Below the pieces are notes generated by a model. The model was not told the origin of the DNA and made no database searches. It saw nothing but the letters and a program-made list of their open reading frames with translations. Position numbers and translations under genes: made by a program. Below are positions 1-8,284 of a stretch of DNA of 64,000 nt, one piece after another; positions within the stretch are counted from its first letter, which is position 1, and every line of letters starts with the position of its first letter. Source of the stretch: Caballeronia turbans (GTDB lineage: Bacteria; Pseudomonadota; Gammaproteobacteria; Burkholderiales; Burkholderiaceae); NCBI GenBank assembly GCA_001544655.2, contig FCOD02000009.1:1-64000 (forward strand). The letters are read 5' to 3'.

Positions 1-646
1 GCTCTTTAACCAACACTTCGTCATTCCTGAGCGACCAAAAACTTGATTCAACGAACTTCTAACTCAGCACACTAGCGCATCGCAAGAGGCCATCTGTGCC
101 CTTGCGCCGATATCTGCGATGCTCCGCGCGCGCACCTGGCGCGCGCTGCAGGCACGAGCTTCGTCTCGTTTGGCCGTAATGCCGCGCTAGCATCATGCTG
201 GCCGACGGCGAGCACTGTCCGTTTAGCCGCGCGCATCATTCAATCCTGGCGGAGAGACCTACGATGACTCGTCTGAGTTCTGCGCTGGCTCACGCGACCG
301 TTATTGACTGCCTTCGCAATGCGCGCGTTGACGTGCGGTTCGAGCGGCACCCGTTCGAGTGCGGCGTTTGCGGCTCAGGATCGACCGATGAGGCCGATAG
401 CAAGCCGAGTGCCATCAAGCCCGGAGCAGCGGAACGTCACATATTCAGCTCGACGCGATCCGCCGCCGCGCGCCCGTATTAAGTGGTCTTCTTCAGCGGA
501 TTGTGAGCGGCATCAGCCAGAGTTGAATCAGTGATCAAAGCCATATCGTGACGCCTTATCACGACATTGATGTGGCGCTTCCGGACGCAAACTAAACGCA
601 AGTAGATGCTACGACACAGTGGGATTCTGGAACCGAGGAGGTAGCC
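1..646. other. Stretch with no well-supported gene
   Basis: No recognisable gene or RNA is seen in this left edge. One weak reading frame at 264-482 on the + strand starts with an ATG preceded by GGAGAG and would encode about 72 residues. Its second half is poor in recognisable protein character, so it may be a decayed or chance frame. Nothing else in the stretch was convincing. Confidence 0.4.
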
Positions 647-820
647 ATGGCTTTGCTCGAATTGCTCGGCACGACGTTGTTTGTCGCCGTCGTGTTTTTT
701 TCGTTACTGGCGATGATGGACATCCTGATACCGCGCTCGATTCCCGCCTCGATCGTTGGCCGTCCATTTGACCACTCGCGCGCAAGCAAAATTGCAAGTG
801 AAAACTCGCGTGCACGCTAA
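647..820 (+). CDS. Small single-span membrane protein, 57 aa
   Basis: I do not recognise this small protein. The ATG follows a strong ribosome-binding site (GAGGAGG with a 5-base spacer), which decides the start. The first 30 or so residues are strongly hydrophobic (MALLELLGTTLFVAVVFF and onward) and would make one membrane segment. The tail is short, polar and basic and ends in SRAR, so it is probably cytoplasmic. The gene stands alone, with no co-directional partner nearby. The hydrophobic pattern combined with the good ribosome-binding site makes a real gene more likely than chance, but a function cannot be assigned. Confidence 0.6.
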   Translation: MALLELLGTTLFVAVVFFSLLAMMDILIPRSIPASIVGRPFDHSRASKIASENSRAR

Positions 821-916
821 TCACGCACCAGGCTCCGCGTCTCCGCTAATTCTCGACTGTGCCGACGGAACCGACTTAAGGCCGGAGCAAGTGCTGAATG
901 CTTGACCCGTGACTAC

Positions 917-1207
917 ATGAACCACTTCACTTTAGGTGGGCCGGTGGCGCCGGCAACGCGACAAATCGCATACCGACGTTTTATCGGACGTGAGCTTGCA
1001 TGGACGGCCGGTCAGTCCGGTCCGATGCCTACGGTGACGCCCTCGGGCGGCGATGACGTCTCGACGATCGACCGTATTGAATACTACGCCGGTCGTTTTG
1101 ATCACTACAAACGCTCATATGCCTCGTTCGATCGCGCATTCGACGCAGCGATGCTTGAGACGTCCCGCCTAACGCAAGGCCGTTCCGTGGAACAATCCCC
1201 CAAGTAG
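917..1207 (+). CDS. Hypothetical protein, 96 aa
   Basis: This is an unrecognised reading frame. The middle has a protein-like composition with many aromatic residues (IEYYAGRFDHYKRSYASFDRAF), which argues mildly for real coding. No convincing ribosome-binding site precedes the ATG, and a TTG 15 bases further upstream is in frame. There is no signal peptide, membrane span or known motif. The gene lies in a gene-poor stretch between a small membrane protein and the partition locus. It could be a decayed gene or a chance frame. Confidence 0.35.
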   Translation: MNHFTLGGPVAPATRQIAYRRFIGRELAWTAGQSGPMPTVTPSGGDDVSTIDRIEYYAGRFDHYKRSYASFDRAFDAAMLETSRLTQGRSVEQSPK

Positions 1208-1786
1208 GGGCGCAGACTACTTCTGGAGTCTTATGCAGCAAGGCTCTAAGGGTTTTATCGCTGCTGAGGGGATTGTTTCACGATATCTTCGTCATCGCGA
1301 TATGCGCGCGGCGCTCAAGCTGCGGTCGAGATTATTCGCCCCCGCTGACGGCCCGAGCAGATTATCGTCGCGCAGGGATGGCAGGAGGCCATACACATTC
1401 GCGACTTATCAAGAGCGCGAGGCATAAACAATCGGCCCGCAATCAATTGGTGGGCTACTCTCTAAACTTACGGATACGTCCAAGCCACCTTGATTTCGAC
1501 GAACGGATCTGGACGGGAGGCTGGAGTAAATCGGAAAAACTGCGATGGTGTAGGCGGAGTGCTTGCGGCAAGGGCAGAGGTGCCTTGCCCTCTCGTTCCC
1601 ACGACGCCGCGTTGGGCTTACCGGGCTACCGAATACCCGACAATCGGAATTCCTCAACTCGTTGCGAGTTCAATCGAGCGTCGGCCCGAAGGGCGGCCCC
1701 GCAGTTTGTGAAGCCGCTGTCTCTGCCTAATAAGCAGCGACATCGGCATGGCAATTGCGGAACTAGAAATCTGCCAGAGGGCGTGA

Positions 1787-1809
1787 GAGTGTCCCAAGTC
1801 GGGACACTC
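1787..1809. promoter_or_regulatory. parS: Candidate parS site 1 (perfect inverted repeat)
   Basis: GAGTGTCCC-N5-GGGACACTC is a perfect 9-bp inverted repeat with a 5-base centre. It sits about 140 bp past the stop codon of parB. A near-identical copy follows 67 bp away. Paired palindromes beside parAB are what ParB-binding centromere sites look like; the assignment is by position and symmetry only. Confidence 0.6.
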
Positions 1810-1853
1810 GCGGGATGGGGCTCAGAAATTCATCGAGTGAAAAACCGGACAAA

Positions 1854-1876
1854 GAGTGTCCCAAGTTGAGACACTC
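1854..1876. promoter_or_regulatory. parS: Candidate parS site 2
   Basis: GAGTGTCCC-N5-GAGACACTC is a second copy of the same palindrome with one mismatched pair and the same 5-base centre (AAGTT against AAGTC). The centres of the two copies are 67 bp apart. Together with the first copy it is the best candidate for the ParB-binding centromere. Confidence 0.58.
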
Positions 1877-1950
1877 TGACTAAAGGACGATCGACGTGCG
1901 AGTCACGGAGGCGTCGGCTGAAGAAAACCGTCCCCGGATATCGAACGTTC

Positions 1951-2922
1951 CTAACCGTTATCCCCGAACAACTGCGCGACCAAATCACGGACCTGCTTTT
2001 CTTTATCGGCCGTGAGCATGCCCGCTTTGATTTTGACAGTCAGTCCCATCGAATCCTTGGTGATCGACCCCGCCTGAGATCCGCCCGCGAAAATCTTGTC
2101 GATGCTTCGATCGCTCACGCCCTGCGCCGGCTTCCCCTCGTCCTCCAACGCCTGCTTAATCGCCTTCCCAAACTTCAACTGGTCCAAATCGCCCGCTACC
2201 ACCCGCGCCCACAGATCCTTCGCAATCTCGAACGCAGCGCCATTCCGTCCGCGGAGTACAGAGACGACGCTCTCTGCAGCTGTCGCACCCAGTAAGCGAG
2301 GCTGCACATCCAGATCCTGAACGACAAAATCGGGCAACTCACCGAACGACAAATAGCGATAGAGCTCGGATCGAGAAATCCCCAAGGCTTCAGCCATTCG
2401 TTTGCGGTTCGGAAACTCTTTCTCGGTCCGTCGAATCGATCGCGAAATCTCGTAGTCGCAGAGATCCTCGCGTGCGACGTTTTCCACTAGGGCAAGCATC
2501 GCCATCTCTTCATCCGAGAGATCGACGACCAAGACCTTGATAAACTCTTTTCCGATCATCTTGTGCGCGCGCCACCGGCGCTCGCCTGCGACAATCTGAA
2601 AACCCGCGCCGACGCGGCGAACGACGATAGGCTGGACGAGACCCGCCTCGCGAATCGACTCGGCCAGTTGCACAAGCTTCGCATCGTTGAACACCTGACG
2701 CGGCTGCCAAGGATTCGGAACGATTTCCGATACCGGTGCCTCTGACGCGGGACCGGCGTGCTCGAGTTGAGCGATGCGCTGTTGCGCGGCCGCCAATGCG
2801 GCCGCCATTCCCGGCGCGGTACGCGGGCTCGCGGCCTTTTCCTGCTGCGGATCGAGCTGAATGTCTTTGGCCGCACGAACTTCAGCGGTCTTGCTCATCA
2901 TGCGGTCGCGAAGGCTGCTCAT
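1951..2922 (-). CDS. parB: ParB-family partition protein
   Basis: This is the centromere-binding protein of the replicon's segregation system; it would load on parS sites and work with ParA. Of 323 residues, an N-terminal helical segment precedes the ParB/Srx-type domain with NPWQPR (about 70-75) and the CTP-binding signature GERRWRAH (about 113-120). A helix-turn-helix follows (AEALGISRSELYRYL, about 177-191). The chosen ATG overlaps the parA stop as ATGA and is preceded by GGAGGGCAGG. An ATG five codons upstream would place the start before that ribosome-binding site. The gene forms a two-gene operon with parA, and the candidate parS repeats lie just downstream. The family is certain; specific binding to those repeats is inference. 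Confidence 0.95.
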   Translation of the reverse strand: MSSLRDRMMSKTAEVRAAKDIQLDPQQEKAASPRTAPGMAAALAAAQQRIAQLEHAGPASEAPVSEIVPNPWQPRQVFNDAKLVQLAESIREAGLVQPIVVRRVGAGFQIVAGERRWRAHKMIGKEFIKVLVVDLSDEEMAMLALVENVAREDLCDYEISRSIRRTEKEFPNRKRMAEALGISRSELYRYLSFGELPDFVVQDLDVQPRLLGATAAESVVSVLRGRNGAAFEIAKDLWARVVAGDLDQLKFGKAIKQALEDEGKPAQGVSDRSIDKIFAGGSQAGSITKDSMGLTVKIKAGMLTADKEKQVRDLVAQLFGDNG

Positions 2923-4127
2923 TGTCCTGCCCTCCATTGGGCAACATATTGGTCATCGATCCATTTGCAGTAATCCACCATCGGCTGTTTTACACGCGCC
3001 AAGGTTTTCGCGACGGTCTCGGCACGCGACAAATCGAACACCGTCGAGAACGCCAACGCGCCATTACTCATGACGGAACTGGCCGGGATTTCGGTGGTAT
3101 GCAACCAGTCTCCATAGGCTCGCTGGGACCACGAGCGTACGACCGGCGCAGACGACGTGCTCCCATAGTCCACACGCGAGAGCAGCACCGATACGAAATC
3201 GTAGGTTTTGTCGACCTCGTGTTCGACGAAGCCATTCGCAACCTCGGCAAACAATGACCAGAACGACACGGACGAAATGAAGTCGAGACTTTCGGGCACG
3301 AGCGGCATCACCATCGAATCGGCGGCCATCAGCCCGTTGAGCGTCATATACGAGAGCGACGGCGCCGTGTCCAGAATGATGTAGTCATATTGCGCACGCA
3401 GCGGTTCGATCCCTTTCCTTAGCACTGACCAGAACTCGAAGTTGGCATTCGTCTTCTGCGCCGTCGGCAGGTGGAATTCGGCGTCGTGCAAATAGTTATG
3501 TGCCGGAATGACGTCGAGCCCGTCCCAATACGTAGTCTGTACTTTTGACGAAAGGCCACCCTCGATATCCGGATCGTAAATAAAGGGCAGGACTGTATCC
3601 TCCCAAGTCAAATCCTTCTCCGCGTACAAGCCGCACAGTTCCGAAAGCGATGCTTGCGGGTCGAGGTCGATCATGAGAACCTTGCGACCACGCAGACTCA
3701 GCCCTTGACCAATGCACATCGACGTCGTTGTCTTGCACGAGCCGCCTTTGAAGTTCGCGGTGATCAGGACGCGACCCCGATGCTCGCGCGTGCCAGTGAC
3801 GAGCGGCGTCTGGTAGATGTCCGAGACCTGTTGCACCCAAGTCCGCGCATCCTGCAATGAGAAGATGCGCGCACGGCCGGTTCCGTGCGTCTCGCCCGGA
3901 GGCAGTTCGCTTCCCTCCTTGGTTGCCAGATAGTTGATCTTTTGGCGATCGATTCCGCACATGTCGGAGAGCTCGCCGATCGTGAAGACGGGAGCCGTCT
4001 TTCGCGGCCTGGGCGCCAGAATCTGATCTCGCAGTTCGTTCGTCATGACCGACAAACGCTCCGCGAACTCTCCAAGATTGGAGAGCTTTACCCTTCGATT
4101 GATCCCTGGCAGTTCACTCAAATTCAT
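2919..4127 (-). CDS. parA: ParA-family partition ATPase (type Ia)
   Basis: This is the Walker-type ATPase that positions replicon copies with ParB. Of 402 residues, an N-terminal DNA-binding part carries a MerR-like helix-turn-helix (FTIGELSDMCGIDRQKINYL, about 48-67). The deviant Walker A box follows (KGGSCKTTT, about 117-125), then Walker A' (MIDLDPQ) and Walker B (YIILDTAPS, about 239-247). An N-terminal DNA-binding domain is typical of plasmid type Ia ParA proteins that repress their own operon. The start is the ATG preceded by AAAGGAAG; an in-frame extension of 47 codons upstream has no ribosome-binding site and runs into the origin repeats. The gene is divergent from rep, with the origin between them. 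Confidence 0.96.
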   Translation of the reverse strand: MNLSELPGINRRVKLSNLGEFAERLSVMTNELRDQILAPRPRKTAPVFTIGELSDMCGIDRQKINYLATKEGSELPPGETHGTGRARIFSLQDARTWVQQVSDIYQTPLVTGTREHRGRVLITANFKGGSCKTTTSMCIGQGLSLRGRKVLMIDLDPQASLSELCGLYAEKDLTWEDTVLPFIYDPDIEGGLSSKVQTTYWDGLDVIPAHNYLHDAEFHLPTAQKTNANFEFWSVLRKGIEPLRAQYDYIILDTAPSLSYMTLNGLMAADSMVMPLVPESLDFISSVSFWSLFAEVANGFVEHEVDKTYDFVSVLLSRVDYGSTSSAPVVRSWSQRAYGDWLHTTEIPASSVMSNGALAFSTVFDLSRAETVAKTLARVKQPMVDYCKWIDDQYVAQWRAGQ

Positions 4128-4150
4128 TCGGCGCTTCCTTTTAAGTCCAC

Positions 4151-4163
4151 GGTGAGGTGTTTT
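4151..4163 (+). promoter_or_regulatory. Candidate operator or inverted origin repeat upstream of parA
   Basis: GGTGAGGTGTTTT lies about 25 bp upstream of the parA start and is repeated exactly, in reverse, at 4395-4407. It overlaps a TTATCCACG DnaA-like box. Its GGTGAGG core is the same as in the iterons near rep, so Rep (or ParA) may bind here and link copy number to partition gene expression. Confidence 0.45.
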
Positions 4164-4394
4164 ATCCACGCTCGGTGGTGTTTCCACGGTTTTGCTGTAA
4201 CTAGACGTCGAACCGTAGAATACTCGCCGGGTTGATGAATGGCTATTGGAATCGAATGAAAGTTGCAAAATCGTTCGCCGCGCTGAAGAAAACCCTTATT
4301 TATCCGACGCTTATGCACTCGCGCGGTGCCGCTGTTCTGGCTGAACGGCAGCGGACCGGCGCGTCGGTACATCCATCAGGCAGCAACCTGACAC

Positions 4395-4407
4395 AAAACA
4401 CCTCACC
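4395..4407 (-). promoter_or_regulatory. Second arm of the 13-bp inverted repeat
   Basis: This is the exact reverse complement of the GGTGAGGTGTTTT element at 4151-4163, about 230 bp away. Another related inverted GGTGAGG-type element follows near 4465. It is likely part of the same set of Rep-binding sites. Confidence 0.45.
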
Positions 4408-4560
4408 TCAGCGAGAGGCCGCGCACGCTATGAGCCGCAAGCGATCGCACCGATCACAATTCGCCTCACCCAAACACCCCGTTTTTATGTGAATGAAAAC
4501 GCCGCATATGCAATCCCTTTTTGAGTACCCCGCAACCCCTTTGTCCTAATCGCTGGTTAG

Positions 4561-4581
4561 TTTGTTTTTTTAAAAAACAAA
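4561..4581. repeat. AT-rich palindrome in the origin
   Basis: TTTGTTTTTT-T-AAAAAACAAA has 10-bp arms around a single base and is made almost only of A and T in an otherwise GC-rich sequence. It could be the DNA-unwinding element next to the iterons. It also resembles a bidirectional terminator stem but lacks the usual GC-rich stem. Confidence 0.5.
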
Positions 4582-4638
4582 ACGTACCACCACCAACAGA
4601 CATACCAAGTCCCCTATAAATCAGTTACATACGCTCAG

Positions 4639-4842
4639 ATGGTGAGGTTTACTGTGATCAAAGTGATGTAGATTGAGCGTCAAGGTGCTGCGTTTACCCC
4701 ACCAAGGTGAAGCGAAATGCCGCCCAAGGTGAGGCGTCTGGGCGGTAATGGTGAGGAGATTTGTGATGAAGGCCGGTTAAGGTGAGCTTTTATGTGTCGA
4801 CGGCGGCCCAAGGTGAGGTAGCTTGTGTTGACATCTCACCTT
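4639..4842 (+). repeat. Iteron cluster upstream of rep
   Basis: Seven direct copies of an (A/T)AGGTGAG-like motif and one inverted copy (CTCACCTT, 4835-4842) are spaced about 21 to 40 bp apart and end about 55 bp before the rep ATG. The best copies are CCAAGGTGAGG at about 4723-4733 and 4808-4818. Copies at 4682 and 4704 deviate after GGTG. They are probable binding sites of the Rep initiator and control replication and rep expression. Confidence 0.75.
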
Positions 4843-4898
4843 GCAGCCGTTAACGTACCGCTCGATAGCAAAACTACAGCGCGTGACGTGGAGGCGGG

Positions 4899-6278
4899 AT
4901 GACGACAGGAGGGCAGGTGGCCACGTCCAGACAACTGGCACTGGCGTTATTCGACGACGCGAACGCCGAAGGCCTGCCCGTTGATGCTGCACGATCGGAC
5001 ATCGGCTTCGCGCGCAAGAACGTTCTGATTCGGATCGTCGATCTCGGTGTGTCGGCTCGTCGTCTTATCGACGCAGCCTATTTCATCGTCGCTCAGGAAC
5101 ACAAGGTTCACGATCTTTACGACGTCGAGCTGGACTATTTCAAGTGGCTCATGCGTTACTCGAGCCGCAACAACGCGCATCTCGAACAGGTGATCACGGA
5201 GGCGCAGCGGGCCCTCATTCAGGCGACCGCCGAACCCGATGCCGACGGCTCGAAGCCCTTCGGATCGGTTCAACTGATCGGACGTATTTCGTACGTGGGC
5301 GGGCGCTTCCAGTTCCGTGTGCCTCCGGATCTCATCGGGATCATCCGCGGTCCCGGGAAATCGCACTGGCTGAGCCTGCGCATCACATCTCTTTTCACGC
5401 TCAGCTACGCGCGCGTCATGTACGACCATCTTCTTCCGTACGCGGGCGAGGGTGTAACCGAATGGTTCACGCTCGATGAACTGCGCGCGTGGCAAGGAAC
5501 GATGGGCGCGAAGGCACAGGAGTTCAAGTACTTCAAACGGGACTGGCTCGCGCCTGCGGTGGACCAGATCAATGAGGTGTCCGATCTTTCCTTGTCGTAC
5601 GAGACGCGCAACGAACCGGGCTCTCGCAAGATCGGGCGCATGCGTTTTCGCGTCGAACGAAAGGAGATGGCCGAGCGTTTGCTTCACACGCACGAACATG
5701 CGCAGGCGCTGTATCAGACGCTGAAGCAGGAGATTGGTCTTTCGAGCACGCAATTCGGCCAGATCGCTTCCGACCGTGACACCTACACCGATGCACGCCT
5801 CGAACAGGCAATCGAGCGCACGCGTTTCAGTCTGAAGCTGGGCAAAGTCTCGAAGAGTCCGGCTGGCTTCTTCATGAAGGCCTTGAAAGAAGGCTGGATC
5901 GTCTCCGATGCGGAGCGTCAGATGGTACAGATCCAGGAAGGCTTGTCGCTGACAGACCAACGCGAGGCCGAGGCCAAGGAGCAAGCAGAGGCGCGTCGGG
6001 CATTGCAGGTCGCAGCGCAAGACGTCAATGCCCAGAACCGGATCGTCGACGAAGTTCGTCGGGGCTGGGAAGTGTACGAAGCCGCGACGCCGCGACAACG
6101 CGAGGACTGGCGCCGCACTTACAAGACAAGCCCCGGCGGGAAACTCACGCTGCGCAGGCTCGGCATCGATCCATCGAGTGACCTGGCCGAAGCCATCATT
6201 CAGAAGTACCCCGACCTGCGGGACGGATTCTCGGGGTATGTGTTCAACAAGGTGCGATCCGTGAAGGGCAGGGGCTAG
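4899..6278 (+). CDS. Replication initiator protein (Rep, RepB/Rep_3-like)
   Basis: This 459-residue protein would bind the iterons just upstream and start replication of this molecule. The recognisable stretch runs from about 35 to 250 (for example LIRIVDLGVSARRLIDAAYF and, later, WLSLRITSLFTLSYARVMYD), with the winged-helix initiator pattern of plasmid and secondary-chromosome Rep proteins. The C-terminal third is charged, with a coiled-coil-like segment near 350-375 rich in Glu and Ala. The ATG follows GTGGAGGCGGG. The gene is divergent from parAB across the origin. I am confident in the role and less so in the exact initiator subfamily. Confidence 0.88.
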   Translation: MTTGGQVATSRQLALALFDDANAEGLPVDAARSDIGFARKNVLIRIVDLGVSARRLIDAAYFIVAQEHKVHDLYDVELDYFKWLMRYSSRNNAHLEQVITEAQRALIQATAEPDADGSKPFGSVQLIGRISYVGGRFQFRVPPDLIGIIRGPGKSHWLSLRITSLFTLSYARVMYDHLLPYAGEGVTEWFTLDELRAWQGTMGAKAQEFKYFKRDWLAPAVDQINEVSDLSLSYETRNEPGSRKIGRMRFRVERKEMAERLLHTHEHAQALYQTLKQEIGLSSTQFGQIASDRDTYTDARLEQAIERTRFSLKLGKVSKSPAGFFMKALKEGWIVSDAERQMVQIQEGLSLTDQREAEAKEQAEARRALQVAAQDVNAQNRIVDEVRRGWEVYEAATPRQREDWRRTYKTSPGGKLTLRRLGIDPSSDLAEAIIQKYPDLRDGFSGYVFNKVRSVKGRG

Positions 6279-6447
6279 CGGCATCGGGACGATGCCCGTC
6301 AGCATTACGGCTGCTCGATCGCCTACGCCCCGAGCGGACGCGCAACCCGCCTTGCGCGCTTCCCGACTTTCGTCGCAGATGCGAACAACGCAAGCCAGAA
6401 CGATTTCGGCTAGCCTGTCCGTTCCATCTCCAACTTTCACCACGCTT

Positions 6448-7092
6448 ATGTCCCGCGCTCTCCAAATCGACTTCGTCTCCGACATTGCCTGCCCGTGGTG
6501 CGCCGTCGGCCTGTCTTCTCTGCTACGCGCGCTGGAGCGCCTTGGTAACACCGTCGATGCGCGCATCAGGTTGCATCCCTTCGAACTGAATCCGGACATG
6601 GGGCCGCAGGGCGAGCGCATCGTCGATTATCTCGGTCGCAAGTATGGCCGCACGCCGGAGCAGATTCGCGAGACGCAGACGATGATCCGCGAGCGCGGCG
6701 CGCAAGAAGGCTTCGCTTTCGGTGAACGCAACTGGGTGTACAACACGTTCGATGCGCATCGGCTGCTGCATTGGGCGCGCATCGAGGGCAAGCAGCTCCC
6801 GCTCAAGCTCGCGCTGTTGCGTGCCTATCACGGTGACGGCAAGGATACGAGCGATCCGGACGTTCTCATCGAAGCGGCCCGAAGCGTCGGCCTCGATGGC
6901 GAAGCAGCGCGCGCGGTGCTGGAAAATGGGAAATATGCCGACGAGGTGCGGGCGGAGGAGCGGGAGTTCCAGGAACTCGGCATCCAGTCGGTGCCCGCGA
7001 TTATCTTCGACCAGAAGTATCTGGTGAGTGGCGGCCAGCCTTCCGAAGCATTCGAGGACGCGATTCGGAAGATCATCGATGAGAACGGTTGA
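6448..7092 (+). CDS. DsbA-family (FrnE-like) thiol oxidoreductase
   Basis: This 214-residue protein belongs to the DsbA/FrnE thioredoxin-fold family, which carries out thiol-disulfide exchange. The active-site CPWC lies at about 15-18 right after the first beta strand (IDFVSDIACPWC), as in cytoplasmic FrnE-type members, and no signal peptide is present. The family's cis-proline loop is seen as QSVPAIIF, and the C-terminal VSGGQPSEAFEDAI pattern is typical. I chose the ATG at MSRALQ because the 52 in-frame codons upstream are low-quality and the fold begins at once after it. It stands alone downstream of rep. The substrate is unknown. Confidence 0.92.
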   Translation: MSRALQIDFVSDIACPWCAVGLSSLLRALERLGNTVDARIRLHPFELNPDMGPQGERIVDYLGRKYGRTPEQIRETQTMIRERGAQEGFAFGERNWVYNTFDAHRLLHWARIEGKQLPLKLALLRAYHGDGKDTSDPDVLIEAARSVGLDGEAARAVLENGKYADEVRAEEREFQELGIQSVPAIIFDQKYLVSGGQPSEAFEDAIRKIIDENG

Positions 7093-7449
7093 AGCAGTTG
7101 TCGATTTTCGGCGATGCTGGCCCGACACTTCTCTGCGCTAGCCGACCACATGTAGTTCACTCGTATGCCCCCGCCGTCGAACGCCCCACGCGCACTATCC
7201 GATGCCGTAGAGCGACGAGCGCGCGCATCAGCGCGAAGATTCATGTGGCCGTGCGATGGTCGCTCCAAAAGCGCTTCACGAGATTCCGCGTCGCGCCGTA
7301 TGCATGACGACTGTCGATCTTGACGGGCCTGCCGTCCTTGTCGCGCTCGTTCAATGCCGATGGGCGCAGTCCAACCCTCGTCTGGAACGCGGCGCTCGCA
7401 AGCGCGCAGAGCATTCCTTCAGATGCGTGCACATGTCGCACGAAGACAG
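7093..7449. other. Intergenic stretch, no supported gene
   Basis: No frame in this stretch looks like protein. It leads into the remnant of an IclR-type regulator and may hold its eroded N-terminal part, since the frame downstream is open from about 7320. I see no clear promoter or terminator. Confidence 0.4.
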
Positions 7450-7690
7450 ACGCAGCCTGTGCCCATGCGCAAGCCGATCAGCGCGCGAAGCGAATCGCCG
7501 CCGCCGGGACACTGATCGATGCGAGCGGACCCTACGTTGTGCTCGCGGCGCGCGATCGTCTCGATGTGATCGTCCTCCAAACGTGCGCGAGCAAGCCCGC
7601 GACGATCGATCTCGAACTGCACGCGGGCGCGCGGCTGCCTGTCGCTTCGTCGCCGCTGGGCTGGGCGCTCCTCGCCCGCGTATCTATCGA
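7450..7690 (+). pseudogene. Remnant of an IclR-family regulator
   Basis: A short + strand stretch reads like the effector-binding domain of an IclR regulator: VVLAARDRLDVIVLQTC followed by ARLPVASSPLGWALLA matches the usual pattern of a ligand-domain strand and the conserved small-residue loop. No helix-turn-helix is found upstream in any frame, and past about 7690 the frame runs antisense through the neighbouring gene. I read it as a truncated, non-functional relic. Confidence is moderate because only about 65 residues are recognisable. Confidence 0.5.
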
Positions 7691-8133
7691 ACGTTCTTCG
7701 CAAGAAAGCGGTCGAGTTGCGCGGCGAAATTCTTGCCGTCGCGCGGTGCATACGGTGACGGTCCGCCCGTCTGGACGCCGGAGCCGCGCAACTGATCCAT
7801 CATCGCGCGGATCGACAGGCGTTCCTCGATGTTGTCCGCGTTCATCCATTCGCCGCGCGGATCGAGCGCGAAGGCGCCCTTTGCAATCACCGAGGCGGCA
7901 AGCGGGATGTCCGACGTGATGATGAGATCGCCGCCCTCGGCAATCTCGACGATGCGGGCATCGGCCACGTCGAACCCCGCCGGCACCTGGATGGCGCGTA
8001 TCCAGGGCGAGGGTGGCGTGCGAAGAAATTGATTTGCGACCAGCGTCACGTTCACCTTCATGCGCGGGCCTGCGCGAAAGAGGATGTCTTTCACGACGGC
8101 GGGGCAGGCGTCGGCATCGACGATGATTTGCAT
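7684..8133 (-). CDS. YaiI/YqxD-family (UPF0178) protein
   Basis: This 149-residue protein is of the YaiI/YqxD family, whose fold is related to PIN-type nucleases but whose cellular role is not established. The diagnostic N-terminus MQIIVDADACP is present, as are the later acidic motifs DVADARIVE and LIITSDIPLA, which would form the acidic pocket. The C-terminal part GPSPYAPRDGKNFAAQLDRFL is typical. The start is the ATG that begins this motif; a 17-codon upstream extension is not family-like. It converges on an IclR remnant. Length is usual for the family (about 150). Confidence 0.93.
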   Translation of the reverse strand: MQIIVDADACPAVVKDILFRAGPRMKVNVTLVANQFLRTPPSPWIRAIQVPAGFDVADARIVEIAEGGDLIITSDIPLAASVIAKGAFALDPRGEWMNADNIEERLSIRAMMDQLRGSGVQTGGPSPYAPRDGKNFAAQLDRFLAKNVR

Positions 8134-8284
8134 CGGTTGGTATCCCGGAATGTTATGTCGCCGTCGCGAAGGGGAAGCGAGCATAGCGTCGCGACGAGTA
8201 TCGCACGATGTCTTCCGGCGACGCGGCGCGGACCCGAGCGCCTATACTTTCTGAAACGCATCTCCTCCAGAACGGAGAATCACC

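Larger units (their letters stand above)
1208..1950. other. Non-coding stretch downstream of parB
   Basis: The frames here (for example one spanning 1273-1869) have compositions unlike protein, and I support no gene. The clear content is the pair of 23-bp inverted repeats listed separately at 1787-1809 and 1854-1876. The stretch behaves like the flank of a partition locus. Confidence 0.5.
4128..4898. other. Replication origin region (iterons, AT-rich palindrome, DnaA-like box)
   Basis: This gene-free stretch lies between parA and rep. It contains repeated AAGGTGAG-type motifs near 4641, 4682, 4704, 4725, 4749, 4779 and 4809, and one in the opposite orientation near 4835-4842. A 13-bp inverted pair GGTGAGGTGTTTT lies at 4151-4163 and, reversed, at 4395-4407. 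TTATCCACG at 4162-4170 is one base from a DnaA box. An AT-rich palindrome lies at 4561-4581. A Rep gene beside iterons, with partition genes divergent, is the standard plan of iteron-controlled replicons. I infer that oriV is here. Confidence 0.8.

Noticed and set aside
1273-1869. Long open frame on the + strand
   Set aside because: The composition does not look like protein and the frame covers the parS-like palindromes.
4947-6620. Long - strand frame opposite rep
   Set aside because: Antisense shadow of rep; no domain seen, and the origin and rep start fit the + strand.
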